A stretch of DNA of 64,000 nucleotides from JAHCHG01 sp041394845. GTDB taxonomy: Bacteria > Acidobacteriota > Blastocatellia > Pyrinomonadales > Pyrinomonadaceae. Shown here one piece after another: positions 46,241 through 54,970 of the stretch (position 1 is the stretch's first letter; the number at the start of each line of letters is the position of its first letter). The notes below the pieces were generated by a model, which had not been told where the DNA came from, searched no databases, and worked only from the letters and a program-made list of their open reading frames with translations. Both the position numbers and the translations under genes were made by a program. The stretch lies in NCBI GenBank assembly GCA_041394845.1, contig JAWKHL010000001.1, positions 1,364,001 to 1,428,000 on the forward strand. The letters are read 5' to 3'.

Positions 46241-47305
46241 TCATTCCTCAATTTCCTCTTCGATGGAAACCTTTTCAACATCGAGCATCGAATAGCGACT
46301 GACTTTTCCGTCGCTTAGAACAACTCTCAGAATCCCCTGGTTGACGTTGAATGAAAACACCCGGTTGAGCGGATATTTGATCGTTTGACCGTCCTTAAAT
46401 CGAATGATCAGTTTGATGTTTGCCAGTTGTCCGGGATCAACCGGAGTGACCTCTCTGGTTGCCGGGTTCGTCCTCCGGGTTTCGCGTCCGGTTTTTTCAA
46501 GTTCGGGAAGATCGGTTACCACCACCACGGGTTTTGACCGGGCGGGGTTTTCTTCCGGGGGCGCATCGGTTTTTTCCACCGGTTCCCTTCGGATCTCGAT
46601 TTTCGCGGAGGAATCGGAAACGTTTTTTTCATCGACGCTGGTAACGTTGATGTTCTTTTCGGGTCTTTCATCGACTTTTTCCGCCGGTTCCGGATTTTTA
46701 TTATCGGCAACAGTTTCCGGCGAAGGAGCGGGTCGAGGGGTTTCTTCAATGATGGTACCGACCGAGTTGACCTTGACCTCGCCCCGGTCCCGTTCAGAAA
46801 CTTCCGGCATTTTAGCCACTTCGTTTCCGGCAACATTTTCCATCGGTAAAAAACTGCCGGCAAACTTTATCCGGTAAGTTGCCGGGTCATCGTTAGGGGA
46901 ACGTCCCTGAACCCGAAGAAGCAGTTTTTCGGACCTCCGCAGATAAACCACCCGGCCGGTTTCACTGTCGGAAACATCGGCAAAAACCGTGATTTTGGTC
47001 AGAGGGCGAAGACCGTCGAGGGTAAAAATATCGATGTCGCCGTTCAGATTCTGGGTAACGACGTTGATAAAAACGTCGCCTTGATTGCCGTTAAAGGCGT
47101 AATAATGGTTTGTCAGTCTCGAATCGCCGATGTCGCGGGCGCGGATGGTTCCGTTTATTTCGTTGGTTATGATCGGTGTCGGGGAACTTTGATTGGTCGA
47201 TTGGGCAAAGGAAACGGCGGACAGGAAAAATGTCAAAAAGGCCCAAAAGCCAAGCCTTCCGGCCGAAACATTTTTCGATCTTATTTTTAATAAATTTTTG
47301 TTCAT
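46241..47305 (-). CDS. Exported protein with beta domain and low-complexity region, unknown function
   Basis: 354 residues. The N terminus shows a signal peptide (about residues 18-35, LGFWAFLTFFLSAVSFAQ). Residues 45-155 look like a pre-peptidase C-terminal-like beta domain (NHYYAFNGNQGDVFINVVTQNLNGDIDIFTLDGLRPL). Residues 160-290 are Pro/Glu/Lys-rich and probably disordered. The last 60 residues (LIIRFKDGQTIKYPLNRVFSFNVNQGILRVVLSDGKVSRYSMLDVEKVSI) could form a small beta domain. Ends 3 nt from the convergent TPR gene. No enzyme motif. Confidence 0.6.
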   Translation of the reverse strand: MNKNLLKIRSKNVSAGRLGFWAFLTFFLSAVSFAQSTNQSSPTPIITNEINGTIRARDIGDSRLTNHYYAFNGNQGDVFINVVTQNLNGDIDIFTLDGLRPLTKITVFADVSDSETGRVVYLRRSEKLLLRVQGRSPNDDPATYRIKFAGSFLPMENVAGNEVAKMPEVSERDRGEVKVNSVGTIIEETPRPAPSPETVADNKNPEPAEKVDERPEKNINVTSVDEKNVSDSSAKIEIRREPVEKTDAPPEENPARSKPVVVVTDLPELEKTGRETRRTNPATREVTPVDPGQLANIKLIIRFKDGQTIKYPLNRVFSFNVNQGILRVVLSDGKVSRYSMLDVEKVSIEEEIEE

Positions 47306-47324
47306 AACTAAATCCCCGCTCCCC

Positions 47325-47783
47325 TCAGATCAGATCCTTTCGTAAATGAACCAGCCTTGAGGTCTCCTCATAACCCAGATTCAGATGGGCCCGAAGGCTC
47401 AGATCATTTCCGATCTCGGAATCCGAAGCCATTTCGGAACATCCTTTACTTCGCGCCCAGTTCTCCGCCAATCTGACCAGTTTCCGCCCGATCCCGGATC
47501 TTCGATATTCTTTTTCGACAAACCAGCCTTCAAGATAACCGACGTTCTCCGTGTGGCAATCCTCAACAAACGGGCGGATGCTGGCTTCGAGGAACCCGAC
47601 CAGTTTCCCTTCGCCGTTTTCCGCCACCAGAACCAATTGGGTGTCCGAATGTCCGTAAATATCCGACATTTCGGCCTTGTGTTCGCCATCGCTCAACTCA
47701 TCCCAAAGCCTTTTTCGCAAACGAAACCAATCGCTGATGTCGGAATCCTTCAACGGACGCACCTTGTAATCTTCTGCCGTCAT
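47325..47783 (-). CDS. GNAT acetyltransferase of the AAC(6')-I type
   Basis: 152 residues, the right length for AAC(6')-I enzymes. Matches to that group include the N-terminal VRPLKDSDISDWFRLRKRLWDE, the FLEASIRPFVE and VGYLEGWFVEKEYRRSGIGRKLVRLAENWARSKGCSEMASDSEIGNDLSLRAHLNLGYEET blocks, with the acetyl-CoA loop RRSGIG. Known members modify the 6'-amine of aminoglycosides; chromosomal copies may act on other amines. Resistance activity is not shown by sequence alone. It lies alone between a secreted protein gene and an S41 gene. Confidence 0.8.
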   Translation of the reverse strand: MTAEDYKVRPLKDSDISDWFRLRKRLWDELSDGEHKAEMSDIYGHSDTQLVLVAENGEGKLVGFLEASIRPFVEDCHTENVGYLEGWFVEKEYRRSGIGRKLVRLAENWARSKGCSEMASDSEIGNDLSLRAHLNLGYEETSRLVHLRKDLI

Positions 47784-47836
47784 TAAGGTTTGATTTTAGC
47801 AATCCTTTTAAAAACCAACAACCAATATTTCCGGCA

Positions 47837-47866
47837 AGAAAAAAGCCGGAACAAAAGTTCCGGCTT
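47837..47866 (-). terminator. Terminator of the second S41 gene
   Basis: A 10-bp stem (47843-47852 with 47857-47866) and 4-nt loop, followed on the minus strand by a T6 tract (47842-47837). It lies 43 nt behind the S41 stop codon. Confidence 0.85.
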
Positions 47867-47908
47867 AAAAATCCAATTTTTTTTAACTAAAGAAAAGTCC
47901 TTACCTTG

Positions 47909-49192
47909 TCAGGCCTTAGCCGCGGCGGCTTTATCCCGCAGGATTTCCAGCGCCTTTTTGAGCTGAATGTCCTCGTTTGACGGGGCGGGTCTGGTGGTTT
48001 TCTCGGGCTGTTCAACCGAGGGTTGATCCTGATCCTCGTCATCCTGTTTGTCAACCAATTCCTCGACCTCGATCGGTTCCGGCGTTTCCGGTCTTTTCAC
48101 CTCAACCGTCGGTTTGACGCCGGAGTTTGTCCGGTCCTTACCCAAAAAGGTCTTACCGGTCGGCGAAGCCCATTTGGCGACCGTCAGATACAAACCGCCG
48201 CCGCGGCTCAAGGGGAAAAGTTCCTGTTGGGTTCCGGCCCCGAAACTTTTCTCGCCGACGATTTCGGCCCGTTTTGCCTCAAGCAGTGCGGAGGCGACGG
48301 CCTCGGAGGCACCGGCCGAACCGAGATCGATCAAAACGGCCAGGTCCCCGCCAAAAAGGAATTTCGAAGGATCGGCCGCAAAGGTTTTGAGAACCTTTTC
48401 TTCCTGCCCGATCACCTGAGCCAGATTTCCCTGCTTGATAAAAATATTGGCAACCTCAACCGCCTCATTGAGATCTCCGCCGGCGACTCCACGAAGGTCG
48501 AGAACGATTTTTTGGACGTCCTGTTTCATCAGGGTTTGAACCTGATCACGAATGTCTTTTGATTCACCAGAAGCCAGACTGAAAACCTTGACCACTCCGA
48601 TTTTTCCGTCCTCGATCCGACCTTCGGCCGCAGGGGTTTGAAAAGCGCCGCGGGAAACGCTGATGGTTTGAGGTTTGGTTCCGGTTCTCAAAACCCTGAG
48701 ATCGACCTTGGTTCCGGGATCGCCGAGGATCAATTGTTTGGCGTCATAAAGCGAAATATCGCGGGTGGCTTTTTTTCCGATGTATTCGATCACGTCGCCG
48801 GCCATGATACCGGCCTGATCGGCGGGAGATCCCTTGGTTACCGAAATGACATAAAGATAGGAGGAAACCTGGGAAAATTCGGCTCCGATCCCGACTTTCT
48901 TTGAATTTTTGTTGTTTTGGAAATCCTGCACCTGCTCGGGGGTCAAATAAGACGAGTATGGATCAAGCCCCGCCGGAAGTCCCCTTAATGCGCCGTTTTT
49001 GACTTTTTCCAGATCCGGTTCATCCACATAATCGTTCTGAATATGCTGAAGGACGCTTTCGAAGATACGGATCTGAGCCCCGACGTCATTGATCGGCTGT
49101 TGGGCCTGCGTACCGAGGATTCCGCCGATCACCGCATAAAGGGCGATCCCGGCCGAAATGGTTGCAAGTAAAAATTTTCCGCGATAATTCAT
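47909..49192 (-). CDS. S41-family protein lacking both catalytic residues (probable pseudoprotease)
   Basis: 427 residues: signal/anchor (FLLATISAGIALYAVIGGILGTQAQ), a helical part, a PDZ domain near 95-170 (GSPADQAGIMAGDVIEYIGKK), and the S41 core. The catalytic Ser position is Gly294 (SAGASEAV; normally SASASEI) and the Lys position is Ala319 (SFGAGTQQ; normally TFGKGTVQ), while the surrounding motif is conserved. The other S41 protein here (33.8 kb) has both residues. It likely binds rather than cuts substrates, perhaps as a regulator or scaffold (inference). The C-terminal 80 residues are acidic and disordered. No frameshift is seen, so it is maintained as a gene. Confidence 0.85.
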   Translation of the reverse strand: MNYRGKFLLATISAGIALYAVIGGILGTQAQQPINDVGAQIRIFESVLQHIQNDYVDEPDLEKVKNGALRGLPAGLDPYSSYLTPEQVQDFQNNKNSKKVGIGAEFSQVSSYLYVISVTKGSPADQAGIMAGDVIEYIGKKATRDISLYDAKQLILGDPGTKVDLRVLRTGTKPQTISVSRGAFQTPAAEGRIEDGKIGVVKVFSLASGESKDIRDQVQTLMKQDVQKIVLDLRGVAGGDLNEAVEVANIFIKQGNLAQVIGQEEKVLKTFAADPSKFLFGGDLAVLIDLGSAGASEAVASALLEAKRAEIVGEKSFGAGTQQELFPLSRGGGLYLTVAKWASPTGKTFLGKDRTNSGVKPTVEVKRPETPEPIEVEELVDKQDDEDQDQPSVEQPEKTTRPAPSNEDIQLKKALEILRDKAAAAKA

Positions 49193-49216
49193 TCTTTAAA
49201 CCTCAATTTTTTTGGT

Positions 49217-49774
49217 ATGATGACAAGGTCGATAACAAAGTTTTTTTATTATCCATCATCAATATTATTCGTGCAAGACAAAGAAACAACTAATAACTTT
49301 CAATTTACAGATGTTTTTAAAGTTCCGACCAAGGGTCGCCTTCTGGCCATCGATCCGGGAACAAAAAAAGTCGGAATCGCCGTCAGCGACGAGCTTCAGT
49401 TGACCGTTCGCCGGGTCAGCGTAATAACGCGCCGGAGTTGGAAAAAGTTTCTTTATCAAATCAAAAACTATCTAGCCGAGTTTGATGCCCAGGGGTTGAT
49501 AATTGGTTTGCCGTATAACTTCGACGGTTCGGAAAGCGAGATGAGTTCAGAGGCCCGCCGACTGGCCCGGAACTTTTCCCTTTCGCTGGAAATTCCCGTT
49601 ATTTTGCAGGATGAAAGAGTCTCGACCCACCAGGCCCGGGGAAACCTCTGGGAATTGGGTTTTTCCGAAAGCGAGGTTATTTCCCTGGTTGACGCCGAAG
49701 CGGCCGCCATTATCCTCGGGGATTTTATCGAACTCAGGAACCGGCTTTTAAAGAAAAATGATCCCAACGGATGA
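49217..49774 (+). CDS. ruvX: Putative pre-16S rRNA nuclease / Holliday junction resolvase-like YqgF
   Basis: 185 residues. The RNase H-like core starts near residue 40 with GRLLAIDPGTKKVGIAVSD and continues with LIIGLPYNFDGSESEMS, the ILQDERVSTHQA motif and DAEAAAIIL. The N-terminal 38 residues are extra and AT-rich; a GTG at 49271 could be the true start, but no strong ribosome site distinguishes them. YqgF processes the 5' end of 16S rRNA in E. coli. Divergent from the S41 gene, 24 nt away. Confidence 0.9.
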   Translation: MMTRSITKFFYYPSSILFVQDKETTNNFQFTDVFKVPTKGRLLAIDPGTKKVGIAVSDELQLTVRRVSVITRRSWKKFLYQIKNYLAEFDAQGLIIGLPYNFDGSESEMSSEARRLARNFSLSLEIPVILQDERVSTHQARGNLWELGFSESEVISLVDAEAAAIILGDFIELRNRLLKKNDPNG

Positions 49775-49788
49775 AAAAACCGATCCGT

Positions 49789-52143
49789 TCAAGGCTCCAT
49801 AACCAGAACCTGACGGGCCGCCTTTTTTACCGCTTCGGATGAAAACGGGAAAACCGGAGTGCTTCCCGAAAGCCAATTTTCAGTCTGATCCTTAAAAAAT
49901 GGCGATTTCGGATTTCCGCTTTGTCCCAGTCCGATCTCGTGCCGGGTTTCATCCCAATCCCCCGGAACTGTTATATGGCGCATGGAAACATTGGCTCCGA
50001 CGTTGGGAGTCAAGCCGCTTCCCCGCTGAGGGACCGGTTGGACGACAAAAACGGAACCGACCAGCGGAGCCTGCGCCAGTGGATGCGAAAAACGTATCTT
50101 GAAAACTTCACCGTAGGTTTGAAGATCATCATTGGTCTTTCCTTCCCGTGTTTCCCGATCAACGGCCAACAAAAGTTCTTTATACCCGGCGTATTCCTTT
50201 GGCAGCCATTCGTGGGGTTTTTCGCGGCTCAGCCAGTCGATAAAAGAGTCGTCCATCCCCCAACGGTAACGGGACGCCAGATCTTTTCCGATATTGGCCT
50301 CCAGAATTTTCTTCAAAAAGTTTCGGCGGAGCCTCAAAACCAAAAGAGCCGCCTTTGAATCGGCCGCCATCCGGCCGTCCCAACCGCTCAATAATTCCAG
50401 GGTGTCCTTTCCCGCTCCCTGAAGTTTTACAATCTCCCGGGCGAAACCCGAATAGGAGATGTTGAAAATGTCGTGCTGAATGTCGCTGACGTCATCGACG
50501 GTCAGTTTGGAATTGGACTCCAAAAGCTGGTAGATTCGGCGGGCCCGATAAGGATCGGCCCACAGATGGGTCAGAAAATGTTTGTAATTGTCGCCGACGA
50601 TCCTTTGATTGGCGGTTACGATAAAACCCTCGGGCGGATTGTAGCTTTGCGGCAGTTCCTCATACGGGATAAATCCGACCCAATCCCCCGCATTTGTCGA
50701 ACCGTCGTACGGCACGCTTCCGTCGCCGCTTCGCCGGATGGGAATGACTCCGCCGTTGTGGAACCCGATGTTTCCCCGAACATCGGCGTAAACGAAATTC
50801 TGGGTCGGCCCTCCGTAGGTTTTCAAAGCGGCGTTGAATTCCTCCCAGTTTTTTGCCCGGTTGAGGAGTTGAAAAACCCCGAAAAAATCGTTTTTGGGGT
50901 CCCGGGCGGTCCATTTCAAGGCGTATTTTTTTCCATCCGCTTCCGTTACGATGACCCCGTTCCGGGTTTCCAGCACATCAAAAGATACAGTTTCCGTTTC
51001 GGGGTTCAGAGGGTTTTTCCTGACCTTGATCGATTCGGTTCGAACCCGCGCGTCGGCCCAGCCTTCGGGGTTTTTATATTGATTTTTTTCATTAAAGGTC
51101 TCGGCGTAAAGATCCTGGACATCCGGCCCCAGATTGGTCGCCCCCCAGGCGATGTATTGATTATGGCCGAGAACGATTCCCGGAACTCCGGGAAACGTCA
51201 CGCCCGAAACCCGCATTTGACCGCTTGAAAGATTGGACAAATACCAGATCGATGGAGCGGAGGCCGGAAGATGAGGGTCGTTGGCCAGGATCGGTTTGCC
51301 GTTCAAGGTCCTTTTGCCGGACACCACCCAGTTGTTGCTGGCCGCCCCGAACTCCCGGTAAAACCCGATCCTCTCCAACGAGTTTTTTCTCAGAGCCTCC
51401 TGAGAAAGGGCGGAATCGAGCAAAGCCAGATTTTTTGATCCGATTTGCCGGAGGGGAGGATCCGACACATTTTTCGCCGATTTCCCACTTTTTTCATCTT
51501 TGTCGCGTCCCACCACCAGAACATCAAGCGGATTTTTTTCTATGAACAAGCGGTCGTATTTTTCTTTGGGCAAAACTGAAAACGATTGGCGCATGACATC
51601 GGCGAACCAGGTGCTGCTCAAGCCGTCCGCAAGGATCGCCCCGATCATCAGAGAATCGGTCGGTTTCCAGCTTTGGGGTCGGTATTGGAGGATCTGAAAT
51701 TCCGCCGGAAGCGTCTTTTCATCGAGCGTGGCGATATAGGCATTGACCCCGCGGGCGTAATTCTCCAGAATTGATTTGTATTCCGGACTCAGCCCTTTAT
51801 AAGACTCCTCAACGATCCCGGCAAAGCCGAATCTTCGCCATCTTTTGTCTTCCTCGAGGGTCAAACGACCGAATATTTCGGCGGTCTCCCCGCGGGACAA
51901 ACGCCGGTAAAGATCCATTTGCCAGAGCCTGTCCGAAGCGGTAACAAACCCCTGCGCAAAATAAAGATCGGCGTCATTTTCGGCCTCTATGTAGGGTATC
52001 GAACGGTCGTCGCGGAGGACCGTAACCGATTTCTTCAAACCGGAAACCCGAAGCTCGTTTTTGGTAATTTGGTCGGGGGTTTGGGCAAAACATCCCGCAA
52101 CCGACACCGCAAAGATCGCCGCCAAGAGAATTAGATTTTTTTT
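49789..52143 (-). CDS. Penicillin acylase-family N-terminal nucleophile hydrolase, lipoprotein
   Basis: 784 residues from the ATG at 52143, which gives a lipoprotein signal with lipobox VAGC (Cys19); the frame opens at 52221. The alpha part is followed by Ser269 in GAASNNWVV, the nucleophile that becomes the N terminus of the beta chain after self-cleavage. Other family marks: NDPHLPASAPSIWYLSNL, GVTFPGVPGIVLGHNQYIAWG, and the late ITVPGDWDETRHEIGLGQSGNPKSPFF. Members hydrolyse amide bonds of penicillins or N-acyl-homoserine lactones; the substrate here is unknown. It is convergent with ruvX. Confidence 0.93.
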   Translation of the reverse strand, partial: KKNLILLAAIFAVSVAGCFAQTPDQITKNELRVSGLKKSVTVLRDDRSIPYIEAENDADLYFAQGFVTASDRLWQMDLYRRLSRGETAEIFGRLTLEEDKRWRRFGFAGIVEESYKGLSPEYKSILENYARGVNAYIATLDEKTLPAEFQILQYRPQSWKPTDSLMIGAILADGLSSTWFADVMRQSFSVLPKEKYDRLFIEKNPLDVLVVGRDKDEKSGKSAKNVSDPPLRQIGSKNLALLDSALSQEALRKNSLERIGFYREFGAASNNWVVSGKRTLNGKPILANDPHLPASAPSIWYLSNLSSGQMRVSGVTFPGVPGIVLGHNQYIAWGATNLGPDVQDLYAETFNEKNQYKNPEGWADARVRTESIKVRKNPLNPETETVSFDVLETRNGVIVTEADGKKYALKWTARDPKNDFFGVFQLLNRAKNWEEFNAALKTYGGPTQNFVYADVRGNIGFHNGGVIPIRRSGDGSVPYDGSTNAGDWVGFIPYEELPQSYNPPEGFIVTANQRIVGDNYKHFLTHLWADPYRARRIYQLLESNSKLTVDDVSDIQHDIFNISYSGFAREIVKLQGAGKDTLELLSGWDGRMAADSKAALLVLRLRRNFLKKILEANIGKDLASRYRWGMDDSFIDWLSREKPHEWLPKEYAGYKELLLAVDRETREGKTNDDLQTYGEVFKIRFSHPLAQAPLVGSVFVVQPVPQRGSGLTPNVGANVSMRHITVPGDWDETRHEIGLGQSGNPKSPFFKDQTENWLSGSTPVFPFSSEAVKKAARQVLVMEP

Positions 52144-52266
52144 CATAGAAATATTTTCCGCCTTTTTCCGGGATCGGCCATTTCCGGGGAGGGATTTCCG
52201 GGAAAAACCTTCTTTTATCAAAAAATTTGGAAACTCCGGGAAAACTCCCCTTTTTTTGCCGTTTTT

Positions 52267-53685
52267 TTAAGAATTTACCACAACCAATCTGATTTCGGAC
52301 ATTTCCTCCATAGCGTATTTCAAACCTTCCCGCCCGAAACCCGAATCTTTAGCTCCCCCGTAGGGCATATTGTCAACCCGAAATGTGGGAACATCGTTGA
52401 TGATCACCCCGCCGTATTCCAGATTTTCCGCCGCATACCGCATATTGGTCAGATCGCGGGTGAAAACACCGGCCTGCAAACCGTATTTTGTCCGGTTGGA
52501 GCTGGCCACGGCGTCGGCGAAATCGGAAAATTTCTCGACCACCGCAACCGGGGCGAAGATCTCTTCGGAAACGACCCTCATCTCGGGATCGGTCCCGGTC
52601 AGAACCGTGGCGTCGAGCATGGCCCCCTCCCGCTTTCCCCCGCACAAAATTTCGGCCCCGCTGTCCCGCGCCTCCTCCACCCAGGAATGGGCTTTGGCGG
52701 CCGCCTTTTGGTCAATCATCACCGATAGTTCGGTCGCTTCGCGGAGCGGGTCGCCTTTTTTCAAATTCCCCGCTTTTTCGACAAATTTTTCCGTCCATTC
52801 GTCAAAAATATTTTCGTGAACGTAAACCCTCTGAACCGAGATGCACACCTGACCGGCGTAAACGAATGCGCCCATGGCCGTTCGGTTTAGCGAATGACGA
52901 AGATCCGCGCTCTCATCGACGATCACCGGGGCGTTCCCGCCGAGTTCCAACGAGATTGCTTTTTTCCCGCAGGTGTTCTTTAATTTCCACCCGACCGCCG
53001 CACTGCCGGTAAATGAGATCATTTTGATCCTTTCGTCATTGAGAACCAGTCCGATGTGATCGGTGTCCATCGGAACGACCTGAAGGGCGGATTTCGGCAA
53101 ACCGCTTTTTTGGAAAACCTCCGCCAGTAGGAGGGCCGTTAAAGGCGTTTTGCGGCTCGGTTTGATGATGATCGCATTTTTCGATGCCAGCGCCGGGGCG
53201 ACCTTGTGGCCGACCAGATTGAGCGGAAAATTAAAAGGCGTAATTCCGTAAATGACGCCCCGCGGGACGCGATCGGTCCAGGCGGTTTTCCCGATCCCCC
53301 CGGCCTGTGTGTCCACCGGAACGACCTCGCCGGAAAACCTTTCGGCCTCGGAAGCGGCCCATTCGAAAGTTGCGACCCCCCGGGCGACCTCACCTCTGGC
53401 GATATTGATGGGTTTGGCGGCCTCGGCGGCGATCGTTTCGGCAAATTCCTTTTTTCTCTCTTCGATCCCGGCCGCGATTTTCCGCAATCCCCTGGCCACC
53501 TCGAAACGGGCCAGGCGGCGCATCTCGACCGAGGCTTTGTCGGCCGCCGAAAACGCCTCCTCCAAATGATCGGGGCCGGCCAATGAAACCTCGGCAATGG
53601 TATCGCCCGAGTACGGTGCGCGAACCTCAAATGTCTCACCGGTCTCCCGCCGCTCTCCGTTGAGAAAAAGTTTCTCCGTCCTCAT
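52267..53685 (-). CDS. NAD(P)-dependent aldehyde dehydrogenase
   Basis: 472 residues, typical length. Family marks: GVIYGITPFNFPLNLVGHKVAPAL (nucleotide site), SFTGSAAVGWKL, ISLELGGNAPVIVDESAD with the general-base Glu, and the catalytic Cys281 in GQVCISVQRVYV. The end has the usual PYGGAKDSGFGREGLKYAMEEMSE. Closest in style to non-phosphorylating glyceraldehyde-3-phosphate or sulpho-/succinate-semialdehyde dehydrogenases, but the substrate is not fixed by what I see. Cytoplasmic. Gene neighbours give no pathway. Confidence 0.92.
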   Translation of the reverse strand: MRTEKLFLNGERRETGETFEVRAPYSGDTIAEVSLAGPDHLEEAFSAADKASVEMRRLARFEVARGLRKIAAGIEERKKEFAETIAAEAAKPINIARGEVARGVATFEWAASEAERFSGEVVPVDTQAGGIGKTAWTDRVPRGVIYGITPFNFPLNLVGHKVAPALASKNAIIIKPSRKTPLTALLLAEVFQKSGLPKSALQVVPMDTDHIGLVLNDERIKMISFTGSAAVGWKLKNTCGKKAISLELGGNAPVIVDESADLRHSLNRTAMGAFVYAGQVCISVQRVYVHENIFDEWTEKFVEKAGNLKKGDPLREATELSVMIDQKAAAKAHSWVEEARDSGAEILCGGKREGAMLDATVLTGTDPEMRVVSEEIFAPVAVVEKFSDFADAVASSNRTKYGLQAGVFTRDLTNMRYAAENLEYGGVIINDVPTFRVDNMPYGGAKDSGFGREGLKYAMEEMSEIRLVVVNS

Positions 53686-53772
53686 AAATTCCCCCTTTTG
53701 TTGATTTGCCTCATTTAATTAAGTTAAACTTTCGACATTTGCAAATCAAATTCCACGCTTAAGGAGACATCT

Positions 53773-54198
53773 ATGAAACTTTTAAAAACAGTCATTATTC
53801 TTTCCGCCTTGACATTTTTCATCGCCGCCTGCGGGCAGGATCCACCGGGCTCAAACGGGAAAACGAATGGCAACTCTGGTCAAACCGCCGAAAATAAAAC
53901 CCCGTCCCAACCATCCTCCACCCCGGATGAACTGGCTTCGGCCGCCAAAATTTACAAGGAAAAATGTTCGCGTTGTCATCAGGAAGACGGAACCGGGGGA
54001 AAGGTTGAAATTGAGGGAACCACCATCAACGCCGAGGATCTGACCTCCGACAAAATGAAAAAAATCGACGATGAGAAATTCGTCAAATACATCGAAAACG
54101 GTGTTCCCGACGAAGGCATGCCGGCATTTAAAGGAAAATTGACCGATCAGGAAATCAAGGACGTTATCAAATACATCCGCCGGGAATTTCAAAAATAG
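53773..54198 (+). CDS. Mono-haem cytochrome c lipoprotein
   Basis: 141 residues. Signal peptide with lipobox AAC (Cys20 in FFIAACGQDP), a polar linker (residues 24-50), then a class I cytochrome c domain with CSRCH at 65-69 and a likely axial Met in GMPAFKGKL. Lipid-anchored on the outer face of the inner or outer membrane, it probably carries electrons to the terminal oxidase or a peroxidase. Haem is attached by ResB/CcsA. ATG 53773 with AAGGAGA upstream. Confidence 0.9.
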   Translation: MKLLKTVIILSALTFFIAACGQDPPGSNGKTNGNSGQTAENKTPSQPSSTPDELASAAKIYKEKCSRCHQEDGTGGKVEIEGTTINAEDLTSDKMKKIDDEKFVKYIENGVPDEGMPAFKGKLTDQEIKDVIKYIRREFQK

Positions 54199-54268
54199 AG
54201 AGGAAAAAACCAACTCAAACCCAAAACTATTTGAAGATTCCCGGAAGGAACGAAAAAACAAATTTGCA

Positions 54269-54303
54269 AATCCAAAATCCAAAATCTAAAATCTAAAATC
54301 TGA
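54269..54303 (+). repeat. Five heptamer repeats abutting tRNA-Arg
   Basis: Five successive 7-bp units, AATCCAA twice, AATCTAA twice and a degenerate AATCTGA, end exactly at the 5' end of the tRNA gene. A slippage-type microsatellite; no function is evident. Confidence 0.7.
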
Positions 54304-54380
54304 GCACCCTTAGCTCAGTTGAATAGAGCGTCTGACTTCGGATCAGAAGGTCGCAGGTTTGAGTCCTGCAGGGTGCACCA
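54304..54380 (+). tRNA. tRNA-Arg (TCG anticodon)
   Basis: A complete cloverleaf of 77 nt with encoded CCA. The acceptor GCACCCT pairs with AGGGTGC, the D-arm starts TAGCTCAGTTGAATAGAGC, the anticodon stem is TCTGA/TCAGA with loop CTTCGGA (anticodon TCG, reading CGA codons), and the T-arm is GCAGG TTTGAGT CCTGC. A terminator follows at 54398. Confidence 0.95.
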
Positions 54381-54397
54381 ATCTTTTCAACGTCTTC

Positions 54398-54428
54398 GAG
54401 GCATCACTTTGATGCCTCTTTTCTTTTT
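54398..54428 (+). terminator. Terminator behind tRNA-Arg
   Basis: A 9-bp stem (54398-54406 with 54410-54418) and a 3-nt loop followed by a T-rich tract, 18 nt behind the tRNA CCA. Confidence 0.85.
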
Positions 54429-54466
54429 CACACCCGGTATCGGGCTTTTTGTAACACCCCTCTTTT

Positions 54467-54970
54467 TTACGGATGAACTATGGTTACGGCGCCGCCCGGT
54501 TGAACCTTGGCCGCCACCACGTCTCCCCAGGGAGGAAGCCATTGGCCGTACCACGGCATGGACCAGGTCAGGGAGTTTGTAGCCAAAGCCAGGCCTCCGC
54601 CCACACCGAGCATCGTTTGAGCCAGCAATTTCAAAAAATCCTCACCGATTTTCCCCTGCGCCACCTGGCATCCGTAAATCCAGACCTGAGCTCCTTTTGC
54701 CATAAACAAACTGCAAACCTTTGACAGGATTGACACGCTCTGGGAATCGATCCCGCCCTCAGGAAGGTAGATCAGGCCGGGGTGACCGTGGGTTTGGAAA
54801 CAAAGTCGGTTTATCGAACCGATCGTGTTTCCGACAATTCTCACCTCCCTTCTAACGTCTTCAACCGAATACACCGGCGAATGAAGAACCCCCGGCCGGT
54901 CGTAAACCTTTTTATATCCACCGCGACGTAAAGGGTTGTCGTTTCCGTCGTACAAATGTAATTCAATCAC
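54467..54970 (-). CDS. DUF4347-like protein with His-Cys pair (clan CD-like)
   Basis: 167 residues, no signal peptide. The central segment CFQTHGHPGLIYL (His61) and VWIYGCQVAQGKIGEDFLKLLAQ (Cys101) match the pattern of DUF4347, usually found at the N terminus of very large surface proteins and reminiscent of clan CD (caspase-like) His/Cys dyads. Here it is a stand-alone small protein. Peptidase activity is only inferred. It is divergent from an NlpC/P60-like gene across a 379-nt spacer and lies between two tRNA loci, so it could be an accessory gene. Confidence 0.55.
   Translation of the reverse strand: MIELHLYDGNDNPLRRGGYKKVYDRPGVLHSPVYSVEDVRREVRIVGNTIGSINRLCFQTHGHPGLIYLPEGGIDSQSVSILSKVCSLFMAKGAQVWIYGCQVAQGKIGEDFLKLLAQTMLGVGGGLALATNSLTWSMPWYGQWLPPWGDVVAAKVQPGGAVTIVHP

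Noticed and set aside
54269..54303. CRISPR-like repeat
   Set aside because: Units are 7 bp with no spacers; this is a simple tandem repeat.
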